Assembly (NCBI GenBank): GCA_030427585.1
Contig: JAUIBW010000002.1
Span: forward strand, 248,001-312,000
Direction: 5' to 3'
Length of the DNA: 64,000 nt
From: Bacteroidia bacterium
GTDB lineage: Bacteria; Bacteroidota; Bacteroidia; Flavobacteriales; Flavobacteriaceae
Within the stretch, counting starts at the first letter, position 1. Every line of letters begins with the position of its first letter. The notes below the pieces were generated by a model. It saw only the letters and a program-made list of their open reading frames with translations, was not told the origin of the DNA and searched no databases. The translations under genes and the position numbers were made by a program. This document shows positions 53,812 to 62,435 of this stretch, piece by piece.

Positions 53812-53843
53812 AAACCCTTGCGAGTAATTATTCGCAAGGGTTT
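53812..53843. terminator. Bidirectional hairpin after the isochorismatase gene
   Basis: AAACCCTTGCGA (53812-53823) and TCGCAAGGGTTT (53832-53843) form a 12-bp stem with an 8-base loop. It lies 71 bases past the minus-strand stop at 53914; the T-runs are short. Confidence 0.65.
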
Positions 53844-53913
53844 CTATCATAAAAAAATCAATCCTAAATTATGAAATAATCATATTTCACATTTTTGTAA
53901 TCCTGATAGTTTA

Positions 53914-54642
53914 CTATTTGTAACTATTGATTTCTTTAACAATGTCTTTGGTAGTAAAAACATGACTAGCGATCATTTGAAAATTTACTACTGCTGCTTC
54001 ATAGGCATTTAAACCGGGTAAAATAGCTCCTGCCGTTGCATCTTTTACCACAGCCACATCAAAACCTGATTCTACAAGGTCTCTCATATGTGATTCTGTA
54101 CAAAGGTTCGCAGACATACCTGCTAATATCACTTTACTATACCCATGTTTGCGTAATTGCAATGCCAAATCATTGGATTCTGGCCCATATACTTTGTGAG
54201 GACTTGTGACAATAACATTATCTTTTTTAATATACTTTTTGTACTTATCCAACCAATCTGCTCCAGAGCCTTCAAAACCTTCTGTAGATAATGCATCTTT
54301 TCTATCAAACATATTGATTTTATGCATTAATGCTTCTAGTGCTCCTTCTATTTCCCAGGTATGATCGTGAGGATAATAATAATGAGGAGAAACAAAAACA
54401 GTAATGTTTTTTTGTTGCGCTATTTTAAATAATGCTTCGATATTATCAACTGTATTATTTGCGGTAACACTTTCTCCTACTACTCCCCAGGTTACACCGT
54501 TAGGGCTTAAAAAATCGTTTTGGGGATCTGTAATTACAATAGCTGTATTTTGATCTACAGTAAATCCTGGATCAGGTAATTGTGCATATACACTTGTTAA
54601 ACCTGATATGATTAACGTTACTAGTAGTATTATTTTTTTCAT
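53914..54642 (-). CDS. Secreted isochorismatase-family cysteine hydrolase
   Basis: This 242-residue protein has a signal peptide (1-20, LLVTLIISGLTSVYAQ) and the isochorismatase fold. The catalytic Asp is in TAIVITDPQNDFLSPNG and the Cys in VILAGMSANLCTESHMRDLV (about 178-197), with a Lys expected between them in the HTWEIEGALEAL/DKYKKYIKKDN region. Members hydrolyse amides or cyclic diimides; the substrate here is unknown, and periplasmic location is unusual for isochorismatase proper. It sits downstream of an AraC regulator gene broken by deletion, which probably once controlled it. Confidence 0.85.
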   Translation of the reverse strand: MKKIILLVTLIISGLTSVYAQLPDPGFTVDQNTAIVITDPQNDFLSPNGVTWGVVGESVTANNTVDNIEALFKIAQQKNITVFVSPHYYYPHDHTWEIEGALEALMHKINMFDRKDALSTEGFEGSGADWLDKYKKYIKKDNVIVTSPHKVYGPESNDLALQLRKHGYSKVILAGMSANLCTESHMRDLVESGFDVAVVKDATAGAILPGLNAYEAAVVNFQMIASHVFTTKDIVKEINSYK

Positions 54643-54744
54643 TGTCTTATTCTTTTAGATTAATACTTAATTTGACAATGCAAAGATGGTACGGAGAAGC
54701 AAGTCTTTGTTAGGTAACTATTCCCGAAGTGTTGGCAATTTTTC

Positions 54745-55418
54745 CTAGCTTGCCTTTTCTTTAAATTCTGAAGGAGAACGACCTTCTTGGTTTTTAAAAA
54801 ATCTACTAAATGCCTGTACATCTTCATACCCAATTTCGTAAGCGATTTCTTTGATCTGCATATTTGTATAATGCAAAAGTCTTCTTGCTTCAAGCATTTT
54901 ACGATCCTGTATATATTGCAGAGGCGTTTTGGATCCCATCTTTGAAAAAATATTAGATAATGTCTTTGGAGACTTAAATAATAACTCGGCATACTCAGAT
55001 ACGTGATGCTTTGTCTTGAAGTGCTGTTCTACCAAAAAATTAAACTCTCTTATAATATCAGAATCTGCTTTTTCATTAGGATAATTCTCTTTTGACTTAT
55101 ATATTCTAGCACAAAGAATCAAATACCTTTACAGCCTACTTCGGTATCATGATCAAGAATACAATAGAAAGGTCTATTGAATCTTAAAAATCGAATACAG
55201 TCAATATTATTGATTTCCACCTTATGAAATTCTGTTAAGAAAACAATTTCATTCTTAGAAAATGCTTGCTTCTTTCCATCAATTATGAGTTCATTGTGAT
55301 CAGATTCAAACCATAAAATAGTTAAACTACTTTCTATAGTTTCATTTATTATTTTACTATTTTGATTATTGATGGTCTCTAATTGAAGATACTCCTTTAT
55401 GTTTCCTAAAAATATCAT
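54745..55418 (-). pseudogene. AraC-family regulator broken by an internal deletion
   Basis: Two overlapping frames together make one AraC regulator. The first (55119-55418, 99 residues, MIFLGNIKEYLQLETINN) is the N-terminal cupin-like sensor and ends HDTEVGCKGI then TGA. The second (54745-55122) has the linker end ILCARIYKSKENY and the AraC HTH (HVSEYAELLFKSPKTLSNIF and QIKEIAYEIGYEDVQAFSRF). The part between GCKGI and LILCARIYK, roughly 60 residues in intact homologues by memory, is missing, and the joint shifts the frame. It is more likely a recent pseudogene than two genes, though a sequencing artefact or two-piece protein is possible. It lies 10 bases after DUF983 and upstream of the isochorismatase gene. 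Confidence 0.75.
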
Positions 55419-55428
55419 ATAAAGTAAG

Positions 55429-55842
55429 TTATGGTAATTCTGTTTTTTTTGTACCTTCTCTAATAAATGAATTAGTTAATTCTGATGTATGCTGTGTTTT
55501 CCTGGTAAACAAATATATCCAAAATATCCTGGCATATTTATAATTTGTAGTACTTAACAATATAGCACTCACAGATAAAATAATAAAGAAATGAACTGGT
55601 GTTGTTATAAAAAAACTACTGAACAAATAAATCATAATCCCTTCGGCAACGGTTAGGCCATAACTCACATACATTGCTCCATAAAAGTAACCAGGTTCAA
55701 TCAAAAATTTATGATTACAATGTGGGCATTTCTCATTCATTTTAGGTAATTGCAATGCAAACACTCCTCTTTTTTTAATAAAAATATCTCCTTCTTCACA
55801 CTTTGAACATTTTCCCTTTAGGATATTTATCACGGTTTTCAT
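55429..55842 (-). CDS. DUF983 zinc-ribbon membrane protein (second copy)
   Basis: This 137-residue protein is a paralogue of the one at 14737. It has Cys pairs KCSKCEEGD (about 11-19) and KCPHCNHKF (about 38-46), the GYFYGAMYVSYGL motif, two transmembrane helices (about 65-85 and 88-105) and a longer charged tail. It is transcribed away from the intact AraC gene (100-base gap) and leads into the broken AraC gene 10 bases on. Function unknown. Confidence 0.83.
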   Translation of the reverse strand: MKTVINILKGKCSKCEEGDIFIKKRGVFALQLPKMNEKCPHCNHKFLIEPGYFYGAMYVSYGLTVAEGIMIYLFSSFFITTPVHFFIILSVSAILLSTTNYKYARIFWIYLFTRKTQHTSELTNSFIREGTKKTELP

Positions 55843-55941
55843 AAAAACTATTCTTTTTGTTGCAAAATATGGACATTTTGGAGTTTTTATATTTCATTAT
55901 TTACACTTTTATTTGTATAATTAAGACATTTATTACATTTT

Positions 55942-56823
55942 ATGAATCTTCCAATTTTAGATATTACGCAATTTCACGATACCGGGAGTGTTGAAAATTT
56001 TTATGCAAATGACTTTGCAACTCATCTATTACATAATCGAGATATTATATCTCATCCGCATAAGCATAATTTTTATCTTTCTGTTTTATTTATTGAAGGA
56101 ACCGGAGTTCATGAAATTGATTTTGAGTCCTATGAGATTAAACCCGGAAGTGTTTTTCTTTTAAGGCCTGGCCAGACACATTTCTGGAAATTTACGACTA
56201 AAGGTAAAGGATATATATTTTTTCATTCTAAAGAGTTTTACGAAACCAGAGGACAGAATAAAAACCTTTCTATTTTTCCGTTTTTTTTCTCAAATCAAAA
56301 CTCCCCCTGCATCTATTTGGATAAAAAAACACAAACATTAGTTGAGCCTCTTTTTATTTCTATTTTAAATGAATCTCGATCCAATGCCTTATTAAAAAAA
56401 CAGAAGCTAGTTAATCTTATTGATCTCATCTATATAGAATTATCACGCCTTGTTCTAAAAGACAATTTTGAAGATCTGATAAATTCTAAAAATCTTACGA
56501 TGAAACTACATAAGTTTGAACAATTGATAGAAGAAAAATATAAAAGGCAAAAATCTGCTATTGCCTATGCAGAATTCATGAATATAAGTGTAAAACACCT
56601 AAATCGAATATGCAAAGAGACCATCGGTAAAACAACAACAGATCTTATTTTAGAAAGAGTTATCCTCGAAGCTAAAAGACAAATTTTATATTCTGAAAAT
56701 AATTTAACAGAGATCGCCTGGGACCTGGGATATGATGATTATTCTCATTTTTCAAAATTATTTAAACAAAGAAGTGGCATATCTCCTTCTCAATTTCAAA
56801 AAATGTATCTAAAAAAAGCTTAA
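55942..56823 (+). CDS. AraC-family transcriptional regulator
   Basis: This 293-residue regulator has an N-terminal cupin-type sensor (HPHKHNFYLSVLFIEGTGVH, and LLRPGQTHFWKF, about 33-80) and a C-terminal pair of helix-turn-helix units (AYAEFMNISVKHLNRICKET and NLTEIAWDLGYDDYSHFSKL, about 215-285) ending in the GISPSQFQKM motif. This is the usual single-gene layout of Bacteroidota AraC proteins that respond to small molecules. It is divergent from DUF983 and 101 bases before the PAP2 gene. Its own targets are likely one or both neighbours. Confidence 0.9.
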   Translation: MNLPILDITQFHDTGSVENFYANDFATHLLHNRDIISHPHKHNFYLSVLFIEGTGVHEIDFESYEIKPGSVFLLRPGQTHFWKFTTKGKGYIFFHSKEFYETRGQNKNLSIFPFFFSNQNSPCIYLDKKTQTLVEPLFISILNESRSNALLKKQKLVNLIDLIYIELSRLVLKDNFEDLINSKNLTMKLHKFEQLIEEKYKRQKSAIAYAEFMNISVKHLNRICKETIGKTTTDLILERVILEAKRQILYSENNLTEIAWDLGYDDYSHFSKLFKQRSGISPSQFQKMYLKKA

Positions 56824-56895
56824 GTTTTTATTCTTATATCACATCATTATTTTTTGTTTAAATATTTCCTCTGGTATGATTTATTTATGAATAAG

Positions 56896-56915
56896 TTGCT
56901 ATTTTTGCATAGCAA
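56896..56915 (+). promoter_or_regulatory. Inverted repeat overlapping the PAP2 -7 box
   Basis: TTGCTAT (56896-56902) and ATAGCAA (56909-56915) pair perfectly around TTTTGC and contain TATTTTTG (56900-56907), a -7 match, 18 bases before the PAP2 start. A bound protein would cover the promoter. No TTG is present at the usual -33 distance. Confidence 0.45.
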
Positions 56916-56924
56916 ATCCCTACT

Positions 56925-57806
56925 ATGAATCACATTAAATCATTGATAATCTGCATTTTATTATCTTTTACACTCTCCATTTACGCTCAGGATTCTCATG
57001 ACATGCAAGATTCTCAAAATGTTGGTGATACACTAGACACTAAATCTGAAATGACCACCTGGCAAATGATAAAGCATGATGGTGTATCTGTATATGGTGG
57101 CGTAAAACATGTTTATACAAGTCCATTAAGATGGAAAGGAAAAGACTGGTTAACTTTTGGTGGAGTTATTGCCGGGAATGCCATTCTTTTGGCAGTAGAC
57201 GAGCCTGCCAATGATGTTTTCAGAAAACAAGGCGATGGGGTTCCCGACCTTATAAAAGAAGCTGGTTTTAGATTTGGAAAACCCTTGTTAAACTATGGTT
57301 TAACGACTAGTGTTTATACTCTAGGACTTATTACAAAAAATGAAAAAATTAGACGAACCGGCGTTCTTCTTATTGCGTCTGCAACTGCGGGAGGACTTCT
57401 TCAAACGCTAGGAAAAACTGCTGTAGGTCGTGCACGACCCTTAGAAGGTGAAGGAAACTTAAGTTTTCGCTTTTGGTCTAATGAAGCAGGATATCATTCT
57501 TTTCCCTCTGGGCATGCAATTTTGGCGTTTACTACAGCACATGCATTTGCTAAACAATTTGATAATTTATTTGTAAAGGGAGGAATTTATGCCCTAGGCC
57601 TGGTCACTCCAGTTTCACGATTATGGGATGGTGCACATTGGTTGACCGATGTAACACTTGGGATAGTAATGAGTGTATTTATTGTTGACAGTGTTGATAA
57701 TTATTTGAAGAAGGATAAGCGTTATGCTTTTGGCTCTAAAAAACAAAAAATCCGATGGAATTTACGAGTAGGCGTTGGACAAATAGGTGTTGTTGGTAGG
57801 TTTTAA
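56925..57806 (+). CDS. PAP2-family phosphatase
   Basis: This 293-residue protein has a signal peptide (about 1-21) and an integral-membrane PAP2 (phosphatidic acid phosphatase 2) domain. The three catalytic motifs are intact: KX6RP as KTAVGRARP (about 164-172), PSGH as SFPSGHAIL (about 190-198) and SRX5HX3D as SRLWDGAHWLTD (about 226-237). It probably dephosphorylates lipid phosphates such as undecaprenyl pyrophosphate or phosphatidic acid at the periplasmic face. It follows the AraC gene in the same direction and ends 6 bases before glpD, which is convergent. Confidence 0.9.
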   Translation: MNHIKSLIICILLSFTLSIYAQDSHDMQDSQNVGDTLDTKSEMTTWQMIKHDGVSVYGGVKHVYTSPLRWKGKDWLTFGGVIAGNAILLAVDEPANDVFRKQGDGVPDLIKEAGFRFGKPLLNYGLTTSVYTLGLITKNEKIRRTGVLLIASATAGGLLQTLGKTAVGRARPLEGEGNLSFRFWSNEAGYHSFPSGHAILAFTTAHAFAKQFDNLFVKGGIYALGLVTPVSRLWDGAHWLTDVTLGIVMSVFIVDSVDNYLKKDKRYAFGSKKQKIRWNLRVGVGQIGVVGRF

Positions 57807-57812
57807 CTTATT

Positions 57813-59516
57813 TTACGCAAATTCTTTTTCATAATAAGTAGTAGCATCCTGTACTAACAAATCAAGATATCTATTTTCGGTTTCGATACGAATTTCATCC
57901 CAGTTTAAATATTCAACAATATCTTCTTGAATCAATAATCGATATTTATGAACACTACTAATATTGAAATAGAGTCTCCCTGTTCTTCTCACAAAGAAAT
58001 CTGCTAAACCATTAGTCATTTCGTAGTGAATACAATACCATAGTTCTGCCCGTATCAATCGTTCTATTATTTCATCATTTGGAAAACGCTTCATATTTTC
58101 TATAATAATGTCTGCTTGTTTACCATAAGTCGAAGTAAGGTACCAACCATAATAAGGGTCCTCTAGTTTTAAAGCTTTGAGTCGTTGAGTAATCTCATAC
58201 TGGTATGTATGTACTTCTTCGGTATCTTTAAGAGGTGTACTGGTAAGTGGTATTTTCTGTGTATATGATTCAGAGAACTTTCCACTTCTTTTATCACTCA
58301 TTGTTTTAAGTACAGTATCGATTACACGTTGTGCCATTTTGCGATATCCCGTAAGTTTACCTCCCGCTATAGAAATCAAGCCTGTTTTTGACACAAAGAT
58401 TTCGTCTTTTCTAGACAATTCTGAAGGATCTTTACCATCTTCATGAATTAAGGGTCGTAATCCTGACCAATTCGACTCAATATCATCTTTGGTAAGTTTT
58501 AGACCGGGAAACATATGATTTACGGCCTTTAGTAAATAGTCTGCATCTTGTTTTGTAGCGACTACCCGATTAAGGTCTGCATTATAATTGGTATCTGTAG
58601 TCCCCACATAAGTTGCTCTTCCTCTGGGAATAGCAAAAATCATTCTACCATCCGGCACATCAAAGTAGATAGATTGTGTAAGAGGAAACCGGGTTCTAGA
58701 GAAAACAAGATGTACACCTTTAGTCAAATGTAGATGTTTACTACTCATCGAGTGATCTTTTTCTCGAAGCAAGTCTACCCATGGCCCTGCTGCAGAAATA
58801 TAACTTCTGGATCGAATTGAAAAGTCTTTCTTTGTGTTATGATCTATACATTTTAGACTTCTGATCTTACCTTCTTCATCATAATTAAAAGAAACCATTT
58901 CACAATAATTGATACTATTAGCTCCAAAAGAAGCTGCTTTTTTTAGCAATTCTATAGTAAGTCGTGCATCATCTGTCCTATATTCTGCATAGTATCCTCC
59001 TCCCGTAAGTCCTTCTTCGCCAAGCAAAGGTTCTTTACTTAATGTTTCTTGTACGCTAAGCATTTTTCGCTTGTCATCACCTTCTACATTAGCCAAAAAA
59101 TCATAGATTTTTAATCCTATAGACGCCATAAATTTGCCATATGTTCCTCCTTCAATAATAGGAAGTAACATCTTTTCTGGCATTACTAAGTGTGGAGCTA
59201 ATTTATGCACTATTGCACGTTCACTTCCTGATTCTTTAACCAGGCCAATTTCCATTTGTTTTAGATATCTAAGCCCACCATGAATAAGTTTAGTAGATTT
59301 ATTACTAGTACCAGAGGCAAAATCATTTTTCTCTACCAGACAAACTTTTAAACCTCTAGAGGCAGCGTCTAATACAGTTCCTGCTCCTGTAACCCCTCCA
59401 CCGATCACAACAAGATCATATAGTTCATTTTTTGCACATTGTAGCTGTGCCTCACGATCCAAAACTGAAAACCTAATCAAACTTTCTTCTTTTGCAGTAC
59501 GCTTATCTTTATTCAC
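57813..59516 (-). CDS. glpD: Glycerol-3-phosphate dehydrogenase/oxidase
   Basis: This 567-residue FAD enzyme oxidises sn-glycerol-3-phosphate to dihydroxyacetone phosphate and feeds electrons to the quinone pool or oxygen. FAD motifs are DLVVIGGGVTGAGTVLDAAS (about 35-54) and GTSNKSTKLIHGGLRYLKQM. The FAIPRGRATYVGTTDTNY and ISIAGGKLTGYRKMAQ segments and a C-terminal DAO_C helical domain match GlpD. It starts 34 bases after the LacI-type gene stop in the same direction, so the two form an operon and LacI probably controls it. No glycerol kinase or facilitator is beside it. Confidence 0.92.
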   Translation of the reverse strand: MNKDKRTAKEESLIRFSVLDREAQLQCAKNELYDLVVIGGGVTGAGTVLDAASRGLKVCLVEKNDFASGTSNKSTKLIHGGLRYLKQMEIGLVKESGSERAIVHKLAPHLVMPEKMLLPIIEGGTYGKFMASIGLKIYDFLANVEGDDKRKMLSVQETLSKEPLLGEEGLTGGGYYAEYRTDDARLTIELLKKAASFGANSINYCEMVSFNYDEEGKIRSLKCIDHNTKKDFSIRSRSYISAAGPWVDLLREKDHSMSSKHLHLTKGVHLVFSRTRFPLTQSIYFDVPDGRMIFAIPRGRATYVGTTDTNYNADLNRVVATKQDADYLLKAVNHMFPGLKLTKDDIESNWSGLRPLIHEDGKDPSELSRKDEIFVSKTGLISIAGGKLTGYRKMAQRVIDTVLKTMSDKRSGKFSESYTQKIPLTSTPLKDTEEVHTYQYEITQRLKALKLEDPYYGWYLTSTYGKQADIIIENMKRFPNDEIIERLIRAELWYCIHYEMTNGLADFFVRRTGRLYFNISSVHKYRLLIQEDIVEYLNWDEIRIETENRYLDLLVQDATTYYEKEFA

Positions 59517-59550
59517 TATGATTGTTTAGATGTTTACCTCTGCTTATATT

Positions 59551-60561
59551 TTAATGGGTAGAATCTCTTAAAATTAATGATGTTTTAACGATTTCGGTAT
59601 TGGTTTTGTGGTTTTCAACAAAATCATCCAATTGGTTCACTAAAATCTGTGCAGCTTTTATTCCTAAATCCTCGGCATGTTGAGAAACGGTTGTAAGTTT
59701 TGGGTATGAATACTTAGATAATAAGCCATCGGTAAACCCAATAACCGAAATATCTTCAGGAATTTTGTACCCTAATTTATGTGACATATTTATGGTGATA
59801 GCAGCAGCCGTTTCATCCAATCCAAGAACCGCATCAATATCATTGTTCTTAAGAAAGCTCTCTATCTCCTGTTCATTATTATTAGAATCCTTTACTACCA
59901 ATTCTATTAAGGATATTTGATCATTAACATCTACAGTTTCTCTTGCTCCTTCTAAACGTAAATTCGCTACACTCAGGCCACCAATTGTTGTAATTACGGC
60001 TATCTTTTTACAACCTGTATCAATGAGATATTTGGTAGCTGTTTTTGAAGCTTGTTTATCATTAACAATCACTTTATCACAATCAATCTCTTCTGTAACT
60101 CTATCAAACATTACAATCGGTACATTATCTCTTTTTAGCTCTTTGAAATGTTCGAATTTATTAAGGAACTGCGTTTCCTGACTTAGCGATACAATAAACC
60201 CGTCAACACTACTATAGTTTAACATTTCTACATACTCTACTTCTTTTTTATAGGATTCGTTTGTAATACAGGTCACAATTTTATATCCATTTTTTGAAGC
60301 TTCCTGTTCAATTCCGTAAAGGACTTTTGCAAAAAAATGATTGAGAATTTCGGGTAGTATTACTCCTATAGTTTTGGTTTTATTGCTTTTTAAACTAACT
60401 GCCAGTGCATTTGGTTTATAATTATAAAAATCTGCAAGCTCATGTACTCTGGTAATTGTCTTTTGACTGATTTCTGAGTCGTTTTTTAACGATTTTGAAA
60501 CTGTAGAAATAGAAAGATTTAATTCTCTGGCAAGTTGTTTTAGGGTTACTTTTTTCCTCAT
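59551..60561 (-). CDS. LacI-family transcriptional regulator
   Basis: This 336-residue protein has a LacI HTH with hinge helix at the N-terminus (KKVTLKQLARELNLSISTVS then YNYKPNALAVSLK, residues 3-60) and a periplasmic-binding-type sensor core (TIGVILPEILNHFFAKVLYG and SVIGFTDGLLSKYSYPKLTT). The core suggests a sugar or sugar-phosphate effector. It is the first gene of a pair with glpD and is divergent from the arsenosugar operon across a 284-base gap. A glycerol-linked ligand is a guess. Confidence 0.92.
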   Translation of the reverse strand: MRKKVTLKQLARELNLSISTVSKSLKNDSEISQKTITRVHELADFYNYKPNALAVSLKSNKTKTIGVILPEILNHFFAKVLYGIEQEASKNGYKIVTCITNESYKKEVEYVEMLNYSSVDGFIVSLSQETQFLNKFEHFKELKRDNVPIVMFDRVTEEIDCDKVIVNDKQASKTATKYLIDTGCKKIAVITTIGGLSVANLRLEGARETVDVNDQISLIELVVKDSNNNEQEIESFLKNNDIDAVLGLDETAAAITINMSHKLGYKIPEDISVIGFTDGLLSKYSYPKLTTVSQHAEDLGIKAAQILVNQLDDFVENHKTNTEIVKTSLILRDSTH

Positions 60562-60737
60562 AGCTTCAATGTTGACTTCATAGTATTAGAAGAAGAACTG
60601 TCGAACTTCAACGCCTAAATTAAGCTTTTTTCTTAACGTAATATTAATATAGTGATGAGTTTGTAGTGTAATTCCTATATTTTTGCCAAAAAAATAGTTC
60701 ATTTATTAATTAGGGTTTTTTTATCTTACATATCTTT

Positions 60738-60753
60738 AAGTATTTACATACTT
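60738..60753. promoter_or_regulatory. AAGTAT inverted repeat upstream of the arsenosugar operon
   Basis: AAGTAT (60738-60743) and ATACTT (60748-60753) pair perfectly around TTAC in the gap between lacI and the peroxidase-like gene. A TATTTTTG -7-like box lies further left, near 60680. ArsR-type repressors bind short palindromes, but no arsR gene is seen here, so the protein that would bind is unknown. The rest of the 284-base gap is AT-rich with no gene. Confidence 0.35.
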
Positions 60754-60845
60754 TTTAAAGAAATAAACAATTTCTAATGTAAGTATAACACACCATCAAC
60801 GACATAATATTGCATGTCTGTAACTCAAAAAAAAAATAATCTCAT

Positions 60846-61181
60846 ATGTCAAAAACATATTATGATCCTGCCGATTTAAGAAAATTTGGAAAAATCACTG
60901 AATGGAGTGAAGAATTAGGTACTAAATTCTTTGATTACTACGGTAAGGTTTTTGAAGAAGGAGCGCTAAGTGCTCGAGAAAAATCATTAATTGCACTTGC
61001 TGTCTCTCATGTTGTAAAATGCCCGTATTGTATCGATGCTTATACCAAGGACGGATTACAACGGGGGATTACAAAAGAAGAAATGATGGAGGCAGTACAT
61101 GCCGGCGCTGCAATAGAAAGTGGTGCTACTCTGGTTCATGGAGTACAGATGATGAATAAGTACGAGAAGCTTTCTATGTAG
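60846..61181 (+). CDS. Arsenosugar-associated peroxidase-like protein
   Basis: This 111-residue protein belongs to the carboxymuconolactone decarboxylase/AhpD fold. The redox pair is CPYC in HVVKCPYCIDAYTKDGLQ (about 57-74) with a His two turns later; FFDYYGKVFEEGALSAREKS and AVHAGAAIESGATLVHGVQM complete the family pattern. Such single-domain members occur directly beside arsS and are named for that. It probably reduces or buffers oxidised intermediates, but its exact role is not known. It is the first gene of the operon. Confidence 0.85.
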   Translation: MSKTYYDPADLRKFGKITEWSEELGTKFFDYYGKVFEEGALSAREKSLIALAVSHVVKCPYCIDAYTKDGLQRGITKEEMMEAVHAGAAIESGATLVHGVQMMNKYEKLSM

Positions 61182-61312
61182 ATAAATTTGGGCATATCTA
61201 AGCAAAGCTTTATGCCTCTAAATGCAACAGTTTGTATCGAAGTAAGTGAAATCAAAAAAAGATCAGTTCAAATTAGAATAGCCCCAAAAGAAATATAACC
61301 CAAGAACAGAAG

Positions 61313-62380
61313 ATGTCAAAAGCTAAAACAAAACAATCTTTACATAAACGAAATGATCAGTTAGCAAATACTACCAGACAATTAGAGATCCTGAACAATG
61401 GTATTTTTGCCAGTGGTGAACTCCCCAGGTTTGCCGATAAAATTGCAGAAATTGGTCATTCTACTATGCGCCCTAATACGCTAGAAATTTTACAAATTAA
61501 TGTAGGGTATATGTGCAATCAGGTTTGTGAACACTGTCATGTAGATGCAGGTCCTGATCGTAAAGAAATTATGACTAAGGAAACCATGCAGCAATGCCTT
61601 GATGTTATAAAAAAAACCGGGGCTCATACTTTAGATTTAACAGGAGGAGCCCCCGAAATGAATCCTAACTTTAGATGGTTTGTTGAAGAAGCAAGTAAAG
61701 CAGGAATTAAAGATTTTATTGTACGTAGCAACCTTACGATTATTAGAGCGAATAAAAAATATTATGACCTTCCTGATTTTTTCAAAAAACATAATGTACA
61801 TGTAGTTTCTTCTATGCCTCACTGGACCAGAGGAAAAACAGATAAACAACGAGGAGACGGTGTTTTTGACAAATCTATAAAAGCACTTCAGGAGCTTAAC
61901 AACAGAGGTTATGGCATGCCAGATAGTGGCTTAAGGCTAGATTTGGTATACAATCCTTCGGGAGCATTCTTGCCAGGAAATCAAGCATCTATGGAGAAAG
62001 ATTTTAAAAAAGCCTTATTAGAAGATTTCAATATTCAATTTCATAATCTTTTTGCCATTACCAATCTACCCATTAGTAGGTTTTTAGATTACCTAATCGC
62101 TTCAGAAAATTATGAAGATTATATGTATGCTTTGGTAGAAGCATATAATCCGGCTGCTGTAGCAAATGTTATGTGCACCAATACGATCTCTGTAAGTTGG
62201 GATGGATGGTTATATGATTGTGATTTTAATCAGATGCTAGATCTTAAAGTAGCCAGTAAAGTAAAACATATAAGTGAGTATAACGAAGAATTGCTTCAGG
62301 ACAGAAATATTATCATTTCGCAACATTGTTATGGATGTACAGCCGGAGCAGGAAGTAGTTGCCAGGGAACAGTGGCTTAA
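61313..62380 (+). CDS. arsS: Arsenosugar biosynthesis radical SAM protein ArsS
   Basis: This 355-residue radical-SAM enzyme is proposed to transfer the 5'-deoxyadenosyl group of SAM to dimethylated arsenic, giving an arsenoadenosine precursor of arsenosugars. The iron-sulfur motif is CNQVCEHCHV (CX3CX2C, about 69-78). DLTGGAPEMNPNF (about 107-119) matches the SAM-binding GGE-type region, and a C-terminal Cys-rich domain holds YDCDFNQ and QHCYGCTAGAGSSCQG. Some relatives use selenocysteine near the end; here all are Cys codons. It is preceded by the peroxidase-like gene and followed by rhodanese, glycosyltransferase and nucleoside phosphorylase genes. No arsM or arsR is visible. Confidence 0.9.
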   Translation: MSKAKTKQSLHKRNDQLANTTRQLEILNNGIFASGELPRFADKIAEIGHSTMRPNTLEILQINVGYMCNQVCEHCHVDAGPDRKEIMTKETMQQCLDVIKKTGAHTLDLTGGAPEMNPNFRWFVEEASKAGIKDFIVRSNLTIIRANKKYYDLPDFFKKHNVHVVSSMPHWTRGKTDKQRGDGVFDKSIKALQELNNRGYGMPDSGLRLDLVYNPSGAFLPGNQASMEKDFKKALLEDFNIQFHNLFAITNLPISRFLDYLIASENYEDYMYALVEAYNPAAVANVMCTNTISVSWDGWLYDCDFNQMLDLKVASKVKHISEYNEELLQDRNIIISQHCYGCTAGAGSSCQGTVA

Positions 62381-62390
62381 AAACACTATG

Positions 62391-62417
62391 CCTTGAAGGT
62401 TTTAGAAACCTTCAAGG
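62391..62417. repeat. Perfect 12-bp hairpin between arsS and the rhodanese gene
   Basis: CCTTGAAGGTTT (62391-62402) and AAACCTTCAAGG (62406-62417) form a perfect stem with loop TAG, 10 bases past the arsS stop. No T-run follows in either direction, so it is not a classical terminator. It resembles CTTGAAGGTTT-type dispersed palindromes of Bacteroidota and may adjust expression or stabilise the message in mid-operon. Confidence 0.6.
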
Positions 62418-62435
62418 TGTTATTAATCAAAAAAA

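Noticed and set aside
54660..54992. 110-codon minus-strand frame over the AraC HTH region
   Set aside because: It is the alternative frame of the HTH half of the broken AraC gene; the other frame gives clear AraC motifs.
61190..61230. Imperfect GGCAT/ATGCC hairpin between the peroxidase-like gene and arsS
   Set aside because: The stem is interrupted and has no T-run, so it is unlikely to be a terminator.
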